NCBI GenBank assembly: GCA_965240325.2
Contig: OZ251242.1
Span: forward strand, 992,001-1,056,000
DNA length: 64,000 bases
Source of the DNA: Rebecca billardiae RCC1528
Taxonomy: Eukaryota > Haptophyta
Direction: 5' to 3'
Shown: positions 33,397 to 42,982 of the stretch, piece after piece
How positions within the stretch are numbered: the stretch's first letter is position 1
Layout: each line of letters starts with the position of its first letter
Made by a program: the position numbers and the translations under genes
The notes under the pieces: generated by a model
What the model was told of the DNA's origin: nothing
Database searches by the model: none
What the model saw: only the letters and a program-made list of their open reading frames with translations

Positions 33397-33508
33397 CTGA
33401 GCCCGTCTTCGGCTCAGCGGGCTCAAACCTTCGGAGCGAAGGTTTTGAGCTCAGTGACTATGAAATGGGCTGGCTACGAATATAGCTGCGGGTATTTTTC
33501 AATACCCG
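33397..33508. repeat. Cluster of three short hairpins
   Basis: CTGAGCC/GGCTCAG (33397-33417, 7-bp stem), CTCAAACCTTCG with its reverse complement carrying one extra T (33422-33449, 12-bp stem), and CGGGTATT/AATACCCG (33489-33508, 8-bp stem, 4-base loop). They lie in the 396-base gap between the serine hydrolase start and the end of the RCC1-like gene. They could be 3'-UTR structures or foldback-element debris. Confidence 0.7.
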
Positions 33509-33719
33509 GGGCCTTGATGTAGGGGGCTGGGACGGGTGGACTGCCGAACGGCGAGCGGCGGGGCCGGCCGCCCCAGCCACGTCCGCGCCCGTCACAGCTT
33601 GACACTATGACAGCGAGGCTTCATCAGCTGGCGGAGTCAGCCGCACCGGCGGCAGCCTGCGGTCTACGGTCCATTGGCCCCAGCGGCACGGCCACGGGCA
33701 CCGTCAGTGACCGTGGCTG

Positions 33720-34499
33720 TCACGTGATGACGTCAGCAGCAGCATGCTTGAAACGCTCGCGAAGTGCGCGGCAGCGCCCGGCAAAGACAGTGTCAATCGA
33801 GTGGCCGCTGCTCGAGGTGTCCGTGTCGGGTCGTTCGATCTGCACTGCCGTGCAGTCACCCTCCGCGTCGATCCGCACCACGCGTCCGCCCGGCGGCGCG
33901 GACAAGTTGTCGGCGCGGCCTGGCGCGCGGACAAATGGCCTGCCGCTGCCGCCCAGCTGTCCCGCTTCGCCCCGGCCCCATGTGTACACGTCGCGCTCGT
34001 TGGCATCGAGCGCGACGCAGTGGTCAGCACCGAGCGCGACAGCGCCCACCTTGCGGTGCGCCAACGCGGGCACGAGCTGGGGGCTCGGCTGCCAGATCCG
34101 CCCGTCTCGCCACGTGTACCCTTGCGCAGATCCCGCCGTGCTTGCGGCAGCGAGGCCAAGCTGCTGCCAACGGTCGCAGCCGAACACCCACACGCGCCCG
34201 CTGCCATCAACGAGCGCCGTGTGCCCCCCGTCTCGTCCGCCACCCGCGGCCACATCGATCAGCGGTGACAGCGAGGCTGCCACGCGGTGCGCACCTGGAG
34301 TCCCGTCACGCGTGCGAGTCGCACCTTCAGCGACAGCGACCGTCTTTGAGGCCTCGCCGATACCAAGCTGGCCGAACCGGTTGCCCTCGCGAGTGATCGG
34401 CCACGTGAATGCTGCGCCATCGCGCAGCGCAACGCAGTGCGTCGCTGAGCAAGAGACCTTCGCCCAACCGGCAGCCATTGAACCTCCTGCGCAATGCAC
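33720..34499 (-). CDS. RCC1-repeat protein, unrelated in detail to the array family
   Basis: 259 residues, single exon; the start could also be the Met at residue 8 (MAAGWAK). RCC1-type motifs are visible: CVALRDGAAFTWPI, FGQLGIGE, HTALVDGSGRVWVFG, CDRWQQLGL, CVALDANERDVYTWG and GEAGQLGGSG. There are only about four blades, so either more exons lie upstream or it is a short member. The FGCDRWQQLGL block is reminiscent of mitochondrial RCC1L/FMP25-type proteins, which I cannot confirm. It has no RING or F-box and is far from identical to the array copies, so it is not a product of the array expansion. Confidence 0.75.
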   Translation of the reverse strand: MHCAGGSMAAGWAKVSCSATHCVALRDGAAFTWPITREGNRFGQLGIGEASKTVAVAEGATRTRDGTPGAHRVAASLSPLIDVAAGGGRDGGHTALVDGSGRVWVFGCDRWQQLGLAAASTAGSAQGYTWRDGRIWQPSPQLVPALAHRKVGAVALGADHCVALDANERDVYTWGRGEAGQLGGSGRPFVRAPGRADNLSAPPGGRVVRIDAEGDCTAVQIERPDTDTSSSGHSIDTVFAGRCRALRERFKHAAADVIT

Positions 34500-34786
34500 G
34501 ATCGAATTGTCCCGACTCCGCCAGAATCAGAGAAATCGGATGATGAGAGCCAAGGCTGCTGTTCATAATTCATTCATGAGCAACCACTGGCGCGAGTCGC
34601 CGCCTGACCTGATAATCAGCGCAGAGTCTGGCACTGTCAGGGCCCGGGCTGACAGTAAATTCGCACTGCTACAGGAGTCCAGCTCCGGGCGGCAGCGCGG
34701 TAGCACTGAGGAAGTCTCGTGGCCGCCAGCCCGCGACAGGCGCGGCAGAGCCAGCTGCACATCATGCGCAGGCGCCGCGGGCAGCC

Positions 34787-35905
34787 TCAGCAGTATTCCA
34801 ACGGCGGGCCCTCTGCTCTCGTCCGCTCGCGCCAGGCTCTGCGGCGCTGCTCGCGGCCATCAGCACTCGCGTTTCGGCTGCTTCCACCCACTGCTCGAGC
34901 AGCCGCCCCAGCAGCTGTGGCTGCGTTGGGCAGGTTGCGCCTCGTCTGCAGCCGCCGATGCCACCGCGAGGCCACGCGGCGCGCGAGCGCACGTCGTCCC
35001 GCTGTGTCCGATGCGGAGACACCGAGCGAGCCTGGGCTGTCGCGCATCGAGCGCACCATGACGATCTCGGCGCATTGCGGAGCGTGGTCGTTCAGAACCT
35101 TCGAGAGCGTGCGGTAGCCTCGGTCCATGAGCGCGAGGATGAGCTGGGCGACCTCGCGCCGCCCCTTGCCCCTCACCAGAGCAGGGGGAACGTATCGCTT
35201 GGGCGCCTCGCGCGTGTGCAGCTCAAAGCTGAGCTGCAGCGGCAGCAAGTGCGTCGGGAGCGGCAGCAGCTCCTTCTCGACCAGGTCCCACTCGAAGCCC
35301 TCGATGTCGAACTTGAAGAGATCGACGGGGCGAGCCGTGTGCTTGAGCTCCGCCAGCAACTGCCTGAACGGCTTGAAATTGTCTGCACTGTACGCGCTCA
35401 CCGAGTGCGCGTATTCCCTGGAGGTCTTCACAGCAGGCGCACCGGGCGGCAGACGCCCGATGCACACCGGGTGGAAGTGGAACTTGGCGTGCGCGAGCCA
35501 CCTGGCAGTTGGCGGCACCGTGCAGTCGAAGCCGTGCACCTCGCACCCGTGCCGCATCTCCATCTCCTGCTCGAACTTGGTGTTATCCGCGAGGCCCGCG
35601 GCAAAGACGACGCACTTGCCCCGGCCAAAGGTGAGCTCAGGGTCGAGGATGCGTTTGCCATCCTCGGTGCCGCGGGAAGACATGACTAGGGGCGGCAAAA
35701 GCGGGACCGCGATGCTCACGTCGATGAATCTATTCCAGACCGTATCGTTCAGCTGCGAGTCCGCGAGGGCTTTCGTGAGCCTGTCCCTGGCGCGCAGCGC
35801 GCAGTTGTCCAGAGCGTTCTCGACGAGAGGCATGCGTGCGAAGCGCTCGTGAAAAGCTGGAGCGGCCATTGCTCCCCAAGCAACAAGCAACACCGCGACA
35901 CGCAT
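34787..35905 (-). CDS. METTL24/FkbM-like methyltransferase-domain protein, secretory
   Basis: 372 residues. A hydrophobic start (MRVAVLLVAWGAMAAPA) suggests a signal peptide. The Rossmann methyltransferase core has CVVFAAGLADNTKFEQEM, then GCEVHGFDCT and VDLFKFDIEGFEWDLV, the pattern of the Methyltransf_21/METTL24-like group. The last 80 residues or so (after IVMVRSMRDSP) turn Arg/Ala-rich and may be read-through of an intron, so the true C-terminus is uncertain. Methyl acceptor unknown; lumenal glycan or protein substrates are plausible for the group. Divergent from the secreted protein at 36023. Confidence 0.7.
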   Translation of the reverse strand: MRVAVLLVAWGAMAAPAFHERFARMPLVENALDNCALRARDRLTKALADSQLNDTVWNRFIDVSIAVPLLPPLVMSSRGTEDGKRILDPELTFGRGKCVVFAAGLADNTKFEQEMEMRHGCEVHGFDCTVPPTARWLAHAKFHFHPVCIGRLPPGAPAVKTSREYAHSVSAYSADNFKPFRQLLAELKHTARPVDLFKFDIEGFEWDLVEKELLPLPTHLLPLQLSFELHTREAPKRYVPPALVRGKGRREVAQLILALMDRGYRTLSKVLNDHAPQCAEIVMVRSMRDSPGSLGVSASDTAGRRALARRVASRWHRRLQTRRNLPNAATAAGAAARAVGGSSRNASADGREQRRRAWRERTRAEGPPLEYC

Positions 35906-36022
35906 AGCCGACCGACCGCCGACCTTGCTGTGGGTTGAGGGTGTTCATGAGCCTGGGGTGTTCCGGTTTGCCTTCCCGGGTTCACGGTTGGCCGCGTTTG
36001 TTCTGCTCTGTCTCCGCTCGGG
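35906..36022. promoter_or_regulatory. Bidirectional promoter region, methyltransferase / secreted protein
   Basis: Only 117 bases separate the two divergent start codons. Both encoded proteins begin with signal-peptide-like sequence, so shared control of two secretory-pathway proteins is possible. Confidence 0.55.
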
Positions 36023-37435
36023 ATGCACAGCATGGCGTCCCGGCCCGACCGCTGGCACCTGCGGGTGATGCGGCTGCTACTCGCGGCGTGTGCCCTGCGT
36101 CCGACTGTGAGAGCAGACTTGGCGCTTCACCCGACGGAGATGACCACCGTCCGGCGATATCTCGCCTCAGTATACCCAACCGCCGACGTCGGCGTGGTGA
36201 GCGACACGGACGCTCTGCGCACCTTCCTGGCGGCGGAATACTTCTACGACGTGCCAGCTCCGGGGTCGCCGTTGCCGCGAGAGCTGCTGCAAGCGGCGGG
36301 TGCCGACCTGGTCACCAACCAGACATACGAGTGCGAAGACGGCTTCTACGACTTCGGCCTCACGCGGAAGAGCATGCACGTGCGCTTTGCACGCGTGCAT
36401 GATCCACCCAGCGCCGAGCCTGTATGTGTGGGCCACTTGAAGCAGTGCGCTGAGCGCGGGATGGGGTACGTGCCGCCGCAGCACGCCTGGGGCGTGCACG
36501 CCACCGCGCCCGTCTTCCGCGTGCCCGACGGCACGCACCTCGAGGTGAGCCACTTCTGGCAGCGCGTGTACGGCTCCACCCAGCACCCGAAGGGCGAGGC
36601 CCCGCAGCACTGGGGCGAGTTCATCGACCCCGCGCCGGCCGGCTGGTGGTTCCACGTGACGCCCGGCACGGGGATCTTCTACGAAACAGGGCGCATGCTC
36701 GTCGCGCCGAACAAGAACGCGCTGATGCTCCAGCTGCTTCGCGAGTTCGAGCGCACGGTGAGCGGCCCTGAGCGTGCGGCCTTTGAGAGCGCGGCGCTCA
36801 CCACGCTGACACACTTCAGCATGGTCCTGCTGGGGAGCACACAGCTGCTCGAGAAGACCCTCCAAGGCACGAATTGCGACAAGCTCGCGCTGCACTGCCG
36901 GCGTGCCTGGATCATCGCCGACGAATACGACGCGCTGCTCATCGGCCTCGGCCGCATCCTCCGGTACGACTCGCTCGCCTTGTCAGCCTCGCCTCTGTTC
37001 CCGGACCCTTGTCGGAACGCGTTCGTGCCGGAGGTGGTGGACCTGAGGCTGCCGCCGCGCTCCGAGCTGTTCGCGGCCAAGCGCGCGCAATTGATCATGG
37101 GGCTTGCACCCGGCTGGTCACGCGCCCAGGCCGACGAGCTCGTGCGCGAGTACGAGTCGAGCAGCCGGCTGACGCTGCGTGACCCCTTGCGCCGCGCAGA
37201 TCCATCGCGAGCGCGCCCGTGCAACTTCACGGGACTTGGGCCGACTGTTCGGCTGGCCTGTTTCGGGCACGTGTCGTGGCAGGTGCGCGAAGTCGGGGAC
37301 GTGGAGTACAAGTGCGTGCCGCGGGGCGACGCGCCCCGTATCCGAAGCTCCAAGTCGCAGCCACGTCAAGGCGTCTGCCAGCGGATGGCCCAGCGAGGTC
37401 GCGTTCGTGCACAGGCAGCAGCATCATCAGACTAA
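36023..37435 (+). CDS. Secretory hypothetical protein
   Basis: 470 residues. Met residue 16 (MRLLLAACALRPTVRA) gives the cleaner signal peptide; Met 1 or Met 4 are alternatives. Well-ordered throughout the middle: YECEDGFYDFGLTRKSM, YVPPQHAWGVHATAPVFRV, HFWQRVYGSTQHPKG, GWWFHVTPGTGIFYETGRM and CRRAWIIADEYDALLIGLGRI. Several paired cysteines fit an extracellular or lumenal fold. I do not recognise the family. The last 8 codons and the stop lie inside the left arm of a perfect 36-bp hairpin, so the present C-terminus may have been created by insertion of that element. Confidence 0.72.
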   Translation: MHSMASRPDRWHLRVMRLLLAACALRPTVRADLALHPTEMTTVRRYLASVYPTADVGVVSDTDALRTFLAAEYFYDVPAPGSPLPRELLQAAGADLVTNQTYECEDGFYDFGLTRKSMHVRFARVHDPPSAEPVCVGHLKQCAERGMGYVPPQHAWGVHATAPVFRVPDGTHLEVSHFWQRVYGSTQHPKGEAPQHWGEFIDPAPAGWWFHVTPGTGIFYETGRMLVAPNKNALMLQLLREFERTVSGPERAAFESAALTTLTHFSMVLLGSTQLLEKTLQGTNCDKLALHCRRAWIIADEYDALLIGLGRILRYDSLALSASPLFPDPCRNAFVPEVVDLRLPPRSELFAAKRAQLIMGLAPGWSRAQADELVREYESSSRLTLRDPLRRADPSRARPCNFTGLGPTVRLACFGHVSWQVREVGDVEYKCVPRGDAPRIRSSKSQPRQGVCQRMAQRGRVRAQAAASSD

Positions 37436-37489
37436 ATATCCGCCCGCGAGGCTTCGCGGGCGGATATTTAGTCTGATGATGCTGCTGCC
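37414..37489. repeat. Perfect 36-bp inverted repeat with 4-base loop
   Basis: The arms 37414-37449 and 37454-37489 are exact reverse complements around the loop GGCT. The arms contain GACTAAATATCCGCCCGCG. The structure overlaps the 3' end of the upstream coding region, whose TAA lies in the left arm. A hairpin this long without a mismatch suggests recent origin. It could be a foldback/MITE-like insertion or a 3'-end processing structure. Confidence 0.95.
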
Positions 37490-38041
37490 GGAGCGCGAAG
37501 CCGGAGCGCGAAGCGCTCCTGTGGGACCGCGAAGCCGTTCCGCCTTCAAGAAGCAGCAGAGGCGGAAAGAGCGCAGCAGCATCAGCATCCAAGGAGCTCT
37601 TCGCGCGCGCACAGTCGTCCGGGTCCCGCGCCGCGGGCGGTGCCCACGGTCGGCCGGCCGCCACGGCTGACGGCAGCGCGTGATGCGCTGCGGCTGCTCC
37701 AGCAGGCGGGGCTCATTATAATAAGCAGTGATGCATGCGACGATGGTAGTATATGACGACTTATTAGCATATATCAGCAGACCGGCTTGACTATAGTGAA
37801 AATCGTATATACTGCTAATAATTTACCGCCTAATAATAATAATATATATATATAACGTGGCTTATATATATAGACGATGAGTACGCGACTGCGCTTATAG
37901 ACTTAGTAGCGCAGGCGTCGCGTACGTCGCGTCTAGCGCAGCTCCGCGTCGTCGCATGGCGGCGCGTCATCATCGTCATCGGGATCGGCGGGAACTGGCA
38001 ACTGCCGCGCCGCCGGCGCCTGGCAGCCCGCCTGGCGGCGC
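37490..38041. other. Intergenic region with a BUD20-like fragment and AT-rich patch
   Basis: Contains short GGAGCGCGAAGC repeats (37489-37510). At 37542-37573, GCCTTCAAGAAG then AGGCGGAAAGAGC matches the BUD20-like gene (30650-30674), interrupted by CAGCAG. An AT-rich patch lies at 37715-37880. No gene seen. Confidence 0.5.
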
Positions 38042-39202
38042 CTACGGCTGCGGCGCGACTGCCGGCGCCGCCTCCATCAGCGCGGGCTGATCGTCATCGC
38101 TTGCAGGCGATGCACCGGGCACCAACGCACTGGCGAAGGCTTCGCTCGAGCCCACGGGCTCACGCTGAAGGCCCTCTGCCCGCCGGTCCAGCGCGTGTGC
38201 GACGTCCGCCGCGCGCGCGCGCGTGCCCTCGTCCTGAGAGCAGTGGGATGCTGCACTGATCAGCTCCAGGAGTGCGGTGCGTGCGCCGGCGGGGAGTTGA
38301 CGCAGCCGGGCGGCTCGCGCGCGCTCGGCGGCGCGTGCGAGGACGTCGAGCCGGAGCACGAGCGCGGACGCCGCGCAGGACGCATCGGGGCCGCCCACCG
38401 CCTCCGCGACGAGGGCGAGCGCAGACGGAGCGTCCAGCGCCGCCACCGCCGCGAGCGCATCGACCGCCTTGGCGCGCGCGCGGCGCTCAGCCCGGTCGGA
38501 TCCAGCCGCGGCCGAAGCGCGCTCGGCGCGCGTGACGGCCGCGTCGAGGGCGGGCTTCAGCTCGGACGACGCCTCCGCCGACGCGACGCGCGCCGGCAGC
38601 TGCGCCTTGGCCACGACCGGCAGCAGCTCGAGGGCGGCTGCAAACGGCGCCGCCTCGGCATCTGCGAGAGCGGCGAGCAGCACAGGCAGCGCGGCGCGCA
38701 GGTCTGCGGAGGAGGCGGAGGCTGCGAGGTGCTGCCGAATGCTCGCGAGCGCGGTCGCCCGCATCCCACCGTCCTCGTGCACGGCAAACTCGGCCACGCA
38801 CTCGCCGAAGCACGCAGCCAGCGGGTCGGCCCTCGGCTCAGGCAGCTCACGGCGCACCTGCGCGTGCATCGCCGTGAGCGTCGTCTGCAGGGCGTGCATC
38901 TGCGCGCTGAGCGTCGAGCGCGCAGCGGGCTGTGCTCGCGGCCCGCGCGGCGCTGACGAGCTCGCCGCTGCCGCCGCGGCCCCAGGCCCGTTCCCGATCT
39001 CTCCGAGCGGCGGCGTGGGAGCGCTCGCACGTGTCGCCATGTGTGCACCTCCCGTGCGCGCGGCCGTCGCCTGCAGCGCGGGCCGGGCGAGTGGCTTTGG
39101 GGCGCCTAGGCGCTGCTGGCCGCCGCTGCTCGTGCGACGCCGCTGCTCCGCTCGCACCATGCGCTCCTGCATCGCCGCCTCGACGTCATCGTCCTCCGGC
39201 AT
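38042..39202 (-). CDS. Ala-rich helical-repeat (HEAT/ARM-like) hypothetical protein
   Basis: 386 residues from the Met of MPEDDDVEAAMQERMVRAE; the longer frame upstream overlaps the divergent neighbour and is rejected. After a basic disordered stretch (to about 110), residues 110-350 form a run of Ala/Leu-rich amphipathic helices (RATALASIRQHLAAS, AALPVLLAALADAEA, ELKPALDAAVTRAE, ALALVAEAVGGPD) resembling HEAT/ARM repeats. No catalytic motif. The tail is acidic. Function unknown. Confidence 0.65.
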   Translation of the reverse strand: MPEDDDVEAAMQERMVRAEQRRRTSSGGQQRLGAPKPLARPALQATAARTGGAHMATRASAPTPPLGEIGNGPGAAAAAASSSAPRGPRAQPAARSTLSAQMHALQTTLTAMHAQVRRELPEPRADPLAACFGECVAEFAVHEDGGMRATALASIRQHLAASASSADLRAALPVLLAALADAEAAPFAAALELLPVVAKAQLPARVASAEASSELKPALDAAVTRAERASAAAGSDRAERRARAKAVDALAAVAALDAPSALALVAEAVGGPDASCAASALVLRLDVLARAAERARAARLRQLPAGARTALLELISAASHCSQDEGTRARAADVAHALDRRAEGLQREPVGSSEAFASALVPGASPASDDDQPALMEAAPAVAPQP

Positions 39203-39311
39203 ATCGCGGCGCAGCAACGGCTTTGGGCCCGGGCGGTCCTGCTCGCAAGGCGCAGTCAGTTCCTGGGAGCCGCACAGCCCGGTCCGGGCCAAACATGGCG
39301 GCGGCTCGCGG
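39203..39311. promoter_or_regulatory. Bidirectional promoter region, helical protein / FIT2-like protein
   Basis: 109 bases between divergent starts, the shortest of the head-to-head gaps in this window. No recognisable core element. Confidence 0.5.
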
Positions 39312-40421
39312 ATGCGCCCGCATGACGATCGGATGCCGCTGATTATGGGTGCACCGGCTGGCGCGACCGGCGCGGAGGCGCGCGCGCGCGCGATCCGTGC
39401 GTGGTGGCTCTCCCCGCGCGGCGCTTTCGCCGTGTGGACCGCCCTGGCGCTCGTGTGCGGCGCGTGGCATGACGTGTGTGCGTGCGGGCTGCGTGCGCGC
39501 GCCGACGAGGCGCAACGGCAGGCGTGCGCGCCGGAGCCGCGCATCTGCCCATCGTGGGGCACGGTCATTCGCCTCGCCCCGCGCTGGCTCGGCGACTGCA
39601 CCGGCGCCGGCGGGCCGCTCGTCACCTGGGCGATGCTCCTCCCTTTTGCGCGCTCGGCCGGGCGGCTGCCATTGCTCGTCGACGTTCTGCTCTGGTACCT
39701 CGCCCTCATCATGCCCGTGCGCTACTTCCACCTGCTGATGCCGGCGGGCTGGCCGCGGTGGGATCCGTCGGGGCACGTCTTCGTGTACGGCGCGCAGCTC
39801 GTGCCCACCGGCCTCGCGCTGCACGCCGCCGCGCAGCTCTACCGCGCGGCGCGGCGGCCGCCGTGCTCGGTCGCCACCGCGGCGCTTGGCGCCGCGGCCG
39901 CGTACTCGTGTGCCCTGCTCTACCTCTCGCTGATGACGGCGTCGTTCTTCCACACGTTCAGCGAGACGCTGTGCGCGCTCGCGCTCGTCGGCGTGCCGCT
40001 CGGCGCGCACCACCGCGTGCTCGGCGCGCGCTCCCGCTGGTCGAGCGACGACGCCGGACTGTTCTGCACCGGACTCTGGGTGGCCGAGGCGGCGGCCATG
40101 TGGGCCCTGAGCGCGCGCGGCGCGCTCGCCGGGCGCGCCGGCCCGAGCGAAGCGCGGCTGATTGCGCAGTGCGTCTACGACGGGGTGCTGTGGGCAGCGT
40201 ACTGGACGCTCCAGACGAAGCGCAGCGTGCGGCTCGCCTCTGGCCTCTCCGCCATCCCCTTTGACCGCGCGCACGGGCTGCGGCGCCGGCCGCGCGCTGA
40301 GCACGAGCCGGCTGCAGCGGGCGGCGCCGATTCGGACCAGGCGCACAGCGCGCCCGCCAAGCGCGCCGACGCCGGCGGCGGCGGCGGCGGCGACTCGGAG
40401 CGGCTCGTGCAGCGAGAGTGA
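39312..40421 (+). CDS. Multipass membrane protein, FIT2/PAP2-like lipid phosphatase layout
   Basis: 369 residues from Met 39312; Met 39333 and 39345 are in-frame alternatives. About six hydrophobic segments (e.g. AFAVWTALALVCGAW, LLVDVLLWYLALIM, LLYLSLMTASFF). The pair DPSGHVFVYG and SFFHTFSETL is spaced like the SGH and H...E active-site blocks of the FIT (fat-inducing TM, acyl-CoA diphosphatase) and PAP2 families, which act at the ER membrane in lipid handling. FIT2 identity is inference from these motifs; a generic PAP2-like protein is the alternative. The C-terminal tail is Gly-rich and cytosolic-looking. Confidence 0.65.
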   Translation: MRPHDDRMPLIMGAPAGATGAEARARAIRAWWLSPRGAFAVWTALALVCGAWHDVCACGLRARADEAQRQACAPEPRICPSWGTVIRLAPRWLGDCTGAGGPLVTWAMLLPFARSAGRLPLLVDVLLWYLALIMPVRYFHLLMPAGWPRWDPSGHVFVYGAQLVPTGLALHAAAQLYRAARRPPCSVATAALGAAAAYSCALLYLSLMTASFFHTFSETLCALALVGVPLGAHHRVLGARSRWSSDDAGLFCTGLWVAEAAAMWALSARGALAGRAGPSEARLIAQCVYDGVLWAAYWTLQTKRSVRLASGLSAIPFDRAHGLRRRPRAEHEPAAAGGADSDQAHSAPAKRADAGGGGGGDSERLVQRE

Positions 40422-40650
40422 TGCGAGGTGTGTCACCTGCACCAGCTCATGACGACGCACTGCGCCCGCCGACGAATGCACTGCCGACGATCCTCGTCTC
40501 ATTGGCGACGTCGCCGGGGGAGAGGGGCACTCGACCGGCCGGACGGGGCTCGTCCTGCGCGCCGGTCCGGCTGGCAGGCGAGCTGACGTGTTTCGCGTCC
40601 GCGCGCGGTCCAGACAAGCCTTCCACGCGATCCGCGACAAGCCGGCGTGC

Positions 40651-42659
40651 ATGCGCGTCCCGATGCCTCCTGCCGCGGCGCGGCGCGCTCTGGCGCTCGC
40701 TCTCGCGCTCGCCATCGCGATGGCGGCCGTGTGCAACGCCGACGACGCCGCCGACAGCGCCGCTCAGGCCGCACCGTCCGCGTCGTACGTCCCGCCGGCC
40801 GCCGGCAGTGAGACGCTCTTCGTCGAGACGTTCCAGGGCGACTGGGCGTCACGCTGGACCAAGTCGGAGAAGGAGGTGTACACGGGCGTGTTCGAGGCGG
40901 GCCCGTACGCCACGGAGGGCCTCCCGGGCGACGTCGGCCTCGTGATGCCCAAGAAGGCGCACAGGTACGGCCTGTCGCGCAAGCTCGACACGCCGGTCGG
41001 CCAGGGCGAGCAGCCGCTCGTCGTGCAGTACGAGGTGTCGCTGAAGAACGGGCTGGATTGCGGCGGCGCGTACATCAAGCTGCTCAACGTGGACGCCGGC
41101 TTCGACCTCTCCCAGTTCGAGGAGCCCACGCCGTACTCGATCATGTTCGGGCCGGACAAGTGCGGCATGTCCGGGAAAGTTCACTTCATCTTCAAGTACA
41201 AGCACCCGGTCACGGGTCAATGGATGGAGCACCACCTGACGGGCGGCCCGGCGATGCCGCCCGCGGCGCCACAGCCCGCCGTGCTCACGCACCTCTACCG
41301 CTTCGCGCTGCTCGGCGACAACAAGCTGCGCCTCTCGATCGACGACGAGCCGCCGTACGAGCTCTCGCTGCTCGACCACTTTGAGCCGCCGGTCAACCCG
41401 CCCAAGGAGATCGACGACCCGACGGACTCGAAGCCGGAGGACTGGGTGGACGAGCCGATGATGGACGACCCCGAGGCGAAGAAGCCCGACGACTGGGACG
41501 AGGACGCGCCCTTCCAGATCCCGGACCCGAGCGCGGTCAAGCCGGCGGAGTGGCACGACGACGAGCCCTTTGAGATCCCGGACCCCAAGGCGAGCATGCC
41601 CGCGGACTGGGACGAGGAGGAGGACGGCGAGTGGGAGGCGCCGATGGTGCCCAACCCCAAATGTGCGCGCGCGCGCCGCGGCGGAGCGCGCTCGGGGGGC
41701 GGGGAGCGCTGCCGCGCGCTTGCGCCCTCGCGCACCCGTGTCGGCTATGACGAACGCACATTTATCTACATAAGTTCCGATCACCCAGGAGGAATATCGT
41801 GCTGCCTTCCCTCCGAGCCGACACGCGCCCACGCCCACGCGCACGAGGGGGCGGGGTGGGGGGCGTGCGCGTGAGAGAGAGAGAGGGTCGGGCCGAGCGG
41901 GCCAAAAGGGCCGCGCGCGCGCTGACTGCCCTCGCGCCGGCCGCCGCCGCCCTCCGGCGCTGCCGCCTCCCCGCGCGCTCTCTGCGCGCAGGCTCGAACC
42001 CCGGCTGCGGCGAGTGGAAGGCGCCGATGGTGTCCAACCCGGAGTACAAGGGCAAGTGGTACCCGCCGCGCGTCGACAACCCCGCGTACAAGGGCGAGTG
42101 GAAGGCGCGGCAGATTGCGAACCCCGAGTTCTTCGAGGACCCGCAGCCATGGAAGTCCATCGCGCCGATCGGCGCGGTCGGCTTCGAGCTGTGGACGATG
42201 GACGACGGCGTGCTGTTCGACAACGTGCTGATCACGCGCTCGGAGGAGGAGGCGAAGGCGTTCGCCGCCAAGACGTGGGGCGCGCGGCACGTCATCGAGA
42301 CCCAAGCGCGCGACGCGGCGGCCAAGGAGCAGCAGGCGGCGGAGGCCGGCGGATGGATGGACCGCGCGGTGAGCGCTCTGAACAAAGCGCTCGACTTTGT
42401 CGCGGACAACCCGGCGCCCGTCGGCGGGACCATCGCCGCCGGCGTCCTCGCGCTGCTGCTGCTCTGCTGCTGGCCGGCTGCCAGGACAGACGCGCCGCCG
42501 GCGCCGCGGGCAGGCTCGGGGTCAGCGGGCGGCTCGGGGTCAGCGGACGCGGGCGCGTCCGGCGCGGCGGACGGCGCCGCGGCTGCCGGCAGCGACGATG
42601 ATGGCGGCAAGGGCAAAGCGAAGGCGCCCACCAGGCGCACGCCCAAGGCTGCTGAGTGA
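40651..42659 (+). CDS. CNX1: Calnexin
   Basis: Exons 40651-41662 and 41992-42659 (phase 1; donor GTGCGC, acceptor GCGCAG), 559 residues. The join restores NPKCSNPGCGEWKAP, the spot where calnexins carry a conserved Cys pair. The start Met 40651 gives a signal peptide; Met 40588 is further upstream in frame. The lectin domain contains CGGAYIKLL and YSIMFGPDKCG, and KVHFIFKYKHP. The P-domain arm has DPEAKKPDDWDED-type and GEWEAPMVPNP-type repeats. One TM segment (GTIAAGVLALLLLCCW) is followed by an acidic/basic tail. Role: ER chaperone for monoglucosylated glycoproteins. Proline-arm repeats number three and three. Confidence 0.95.
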
Positions 42660-42982
42660 GTCGCTCGCGCATCGCCGGGTGCGCCATCTGGCCTGCCTCG
42701 CGCGCGCAGATGGCGGGCGAGACCTGAGAGCCCGAGTTAGTAGTAGTGCTCAGAGAACACTTCAGTCTTAGATAGAATGATACTGTAGCAGCGTCGCAGA
42801 CGTCGGCTGAGAAAACTGTATGGGGGTAAACATGGAGAAAGCGGAATGACCGGTGCCCTAACCGTGCGTAGCGAGCCCGGGAGTCCGTTGGCCGAACGAC
42901 GGGCCTGCTGCTCGGGAGCGAGGCCAACGCGGAGGAGGGGCGGCGCGTGCGCGTGCAGGGCAGCGCGGCGAGGTGGCACGGA
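42660..42982. other. Intergenic region between calnexin and CDC45
   Basis: 323 bases holding the calnexin 3' flank and the CDC45 promoter. No extra gene, repeat or recognisable element seen. Confidence 0.6.

Noticed and set aside
33720-34499. RCC1-like gene as a ninth member of the array family
   Set aside because: Opposite strand, no RING or F-box, no shared spacer blocks and only general RCC1 motifs in common.
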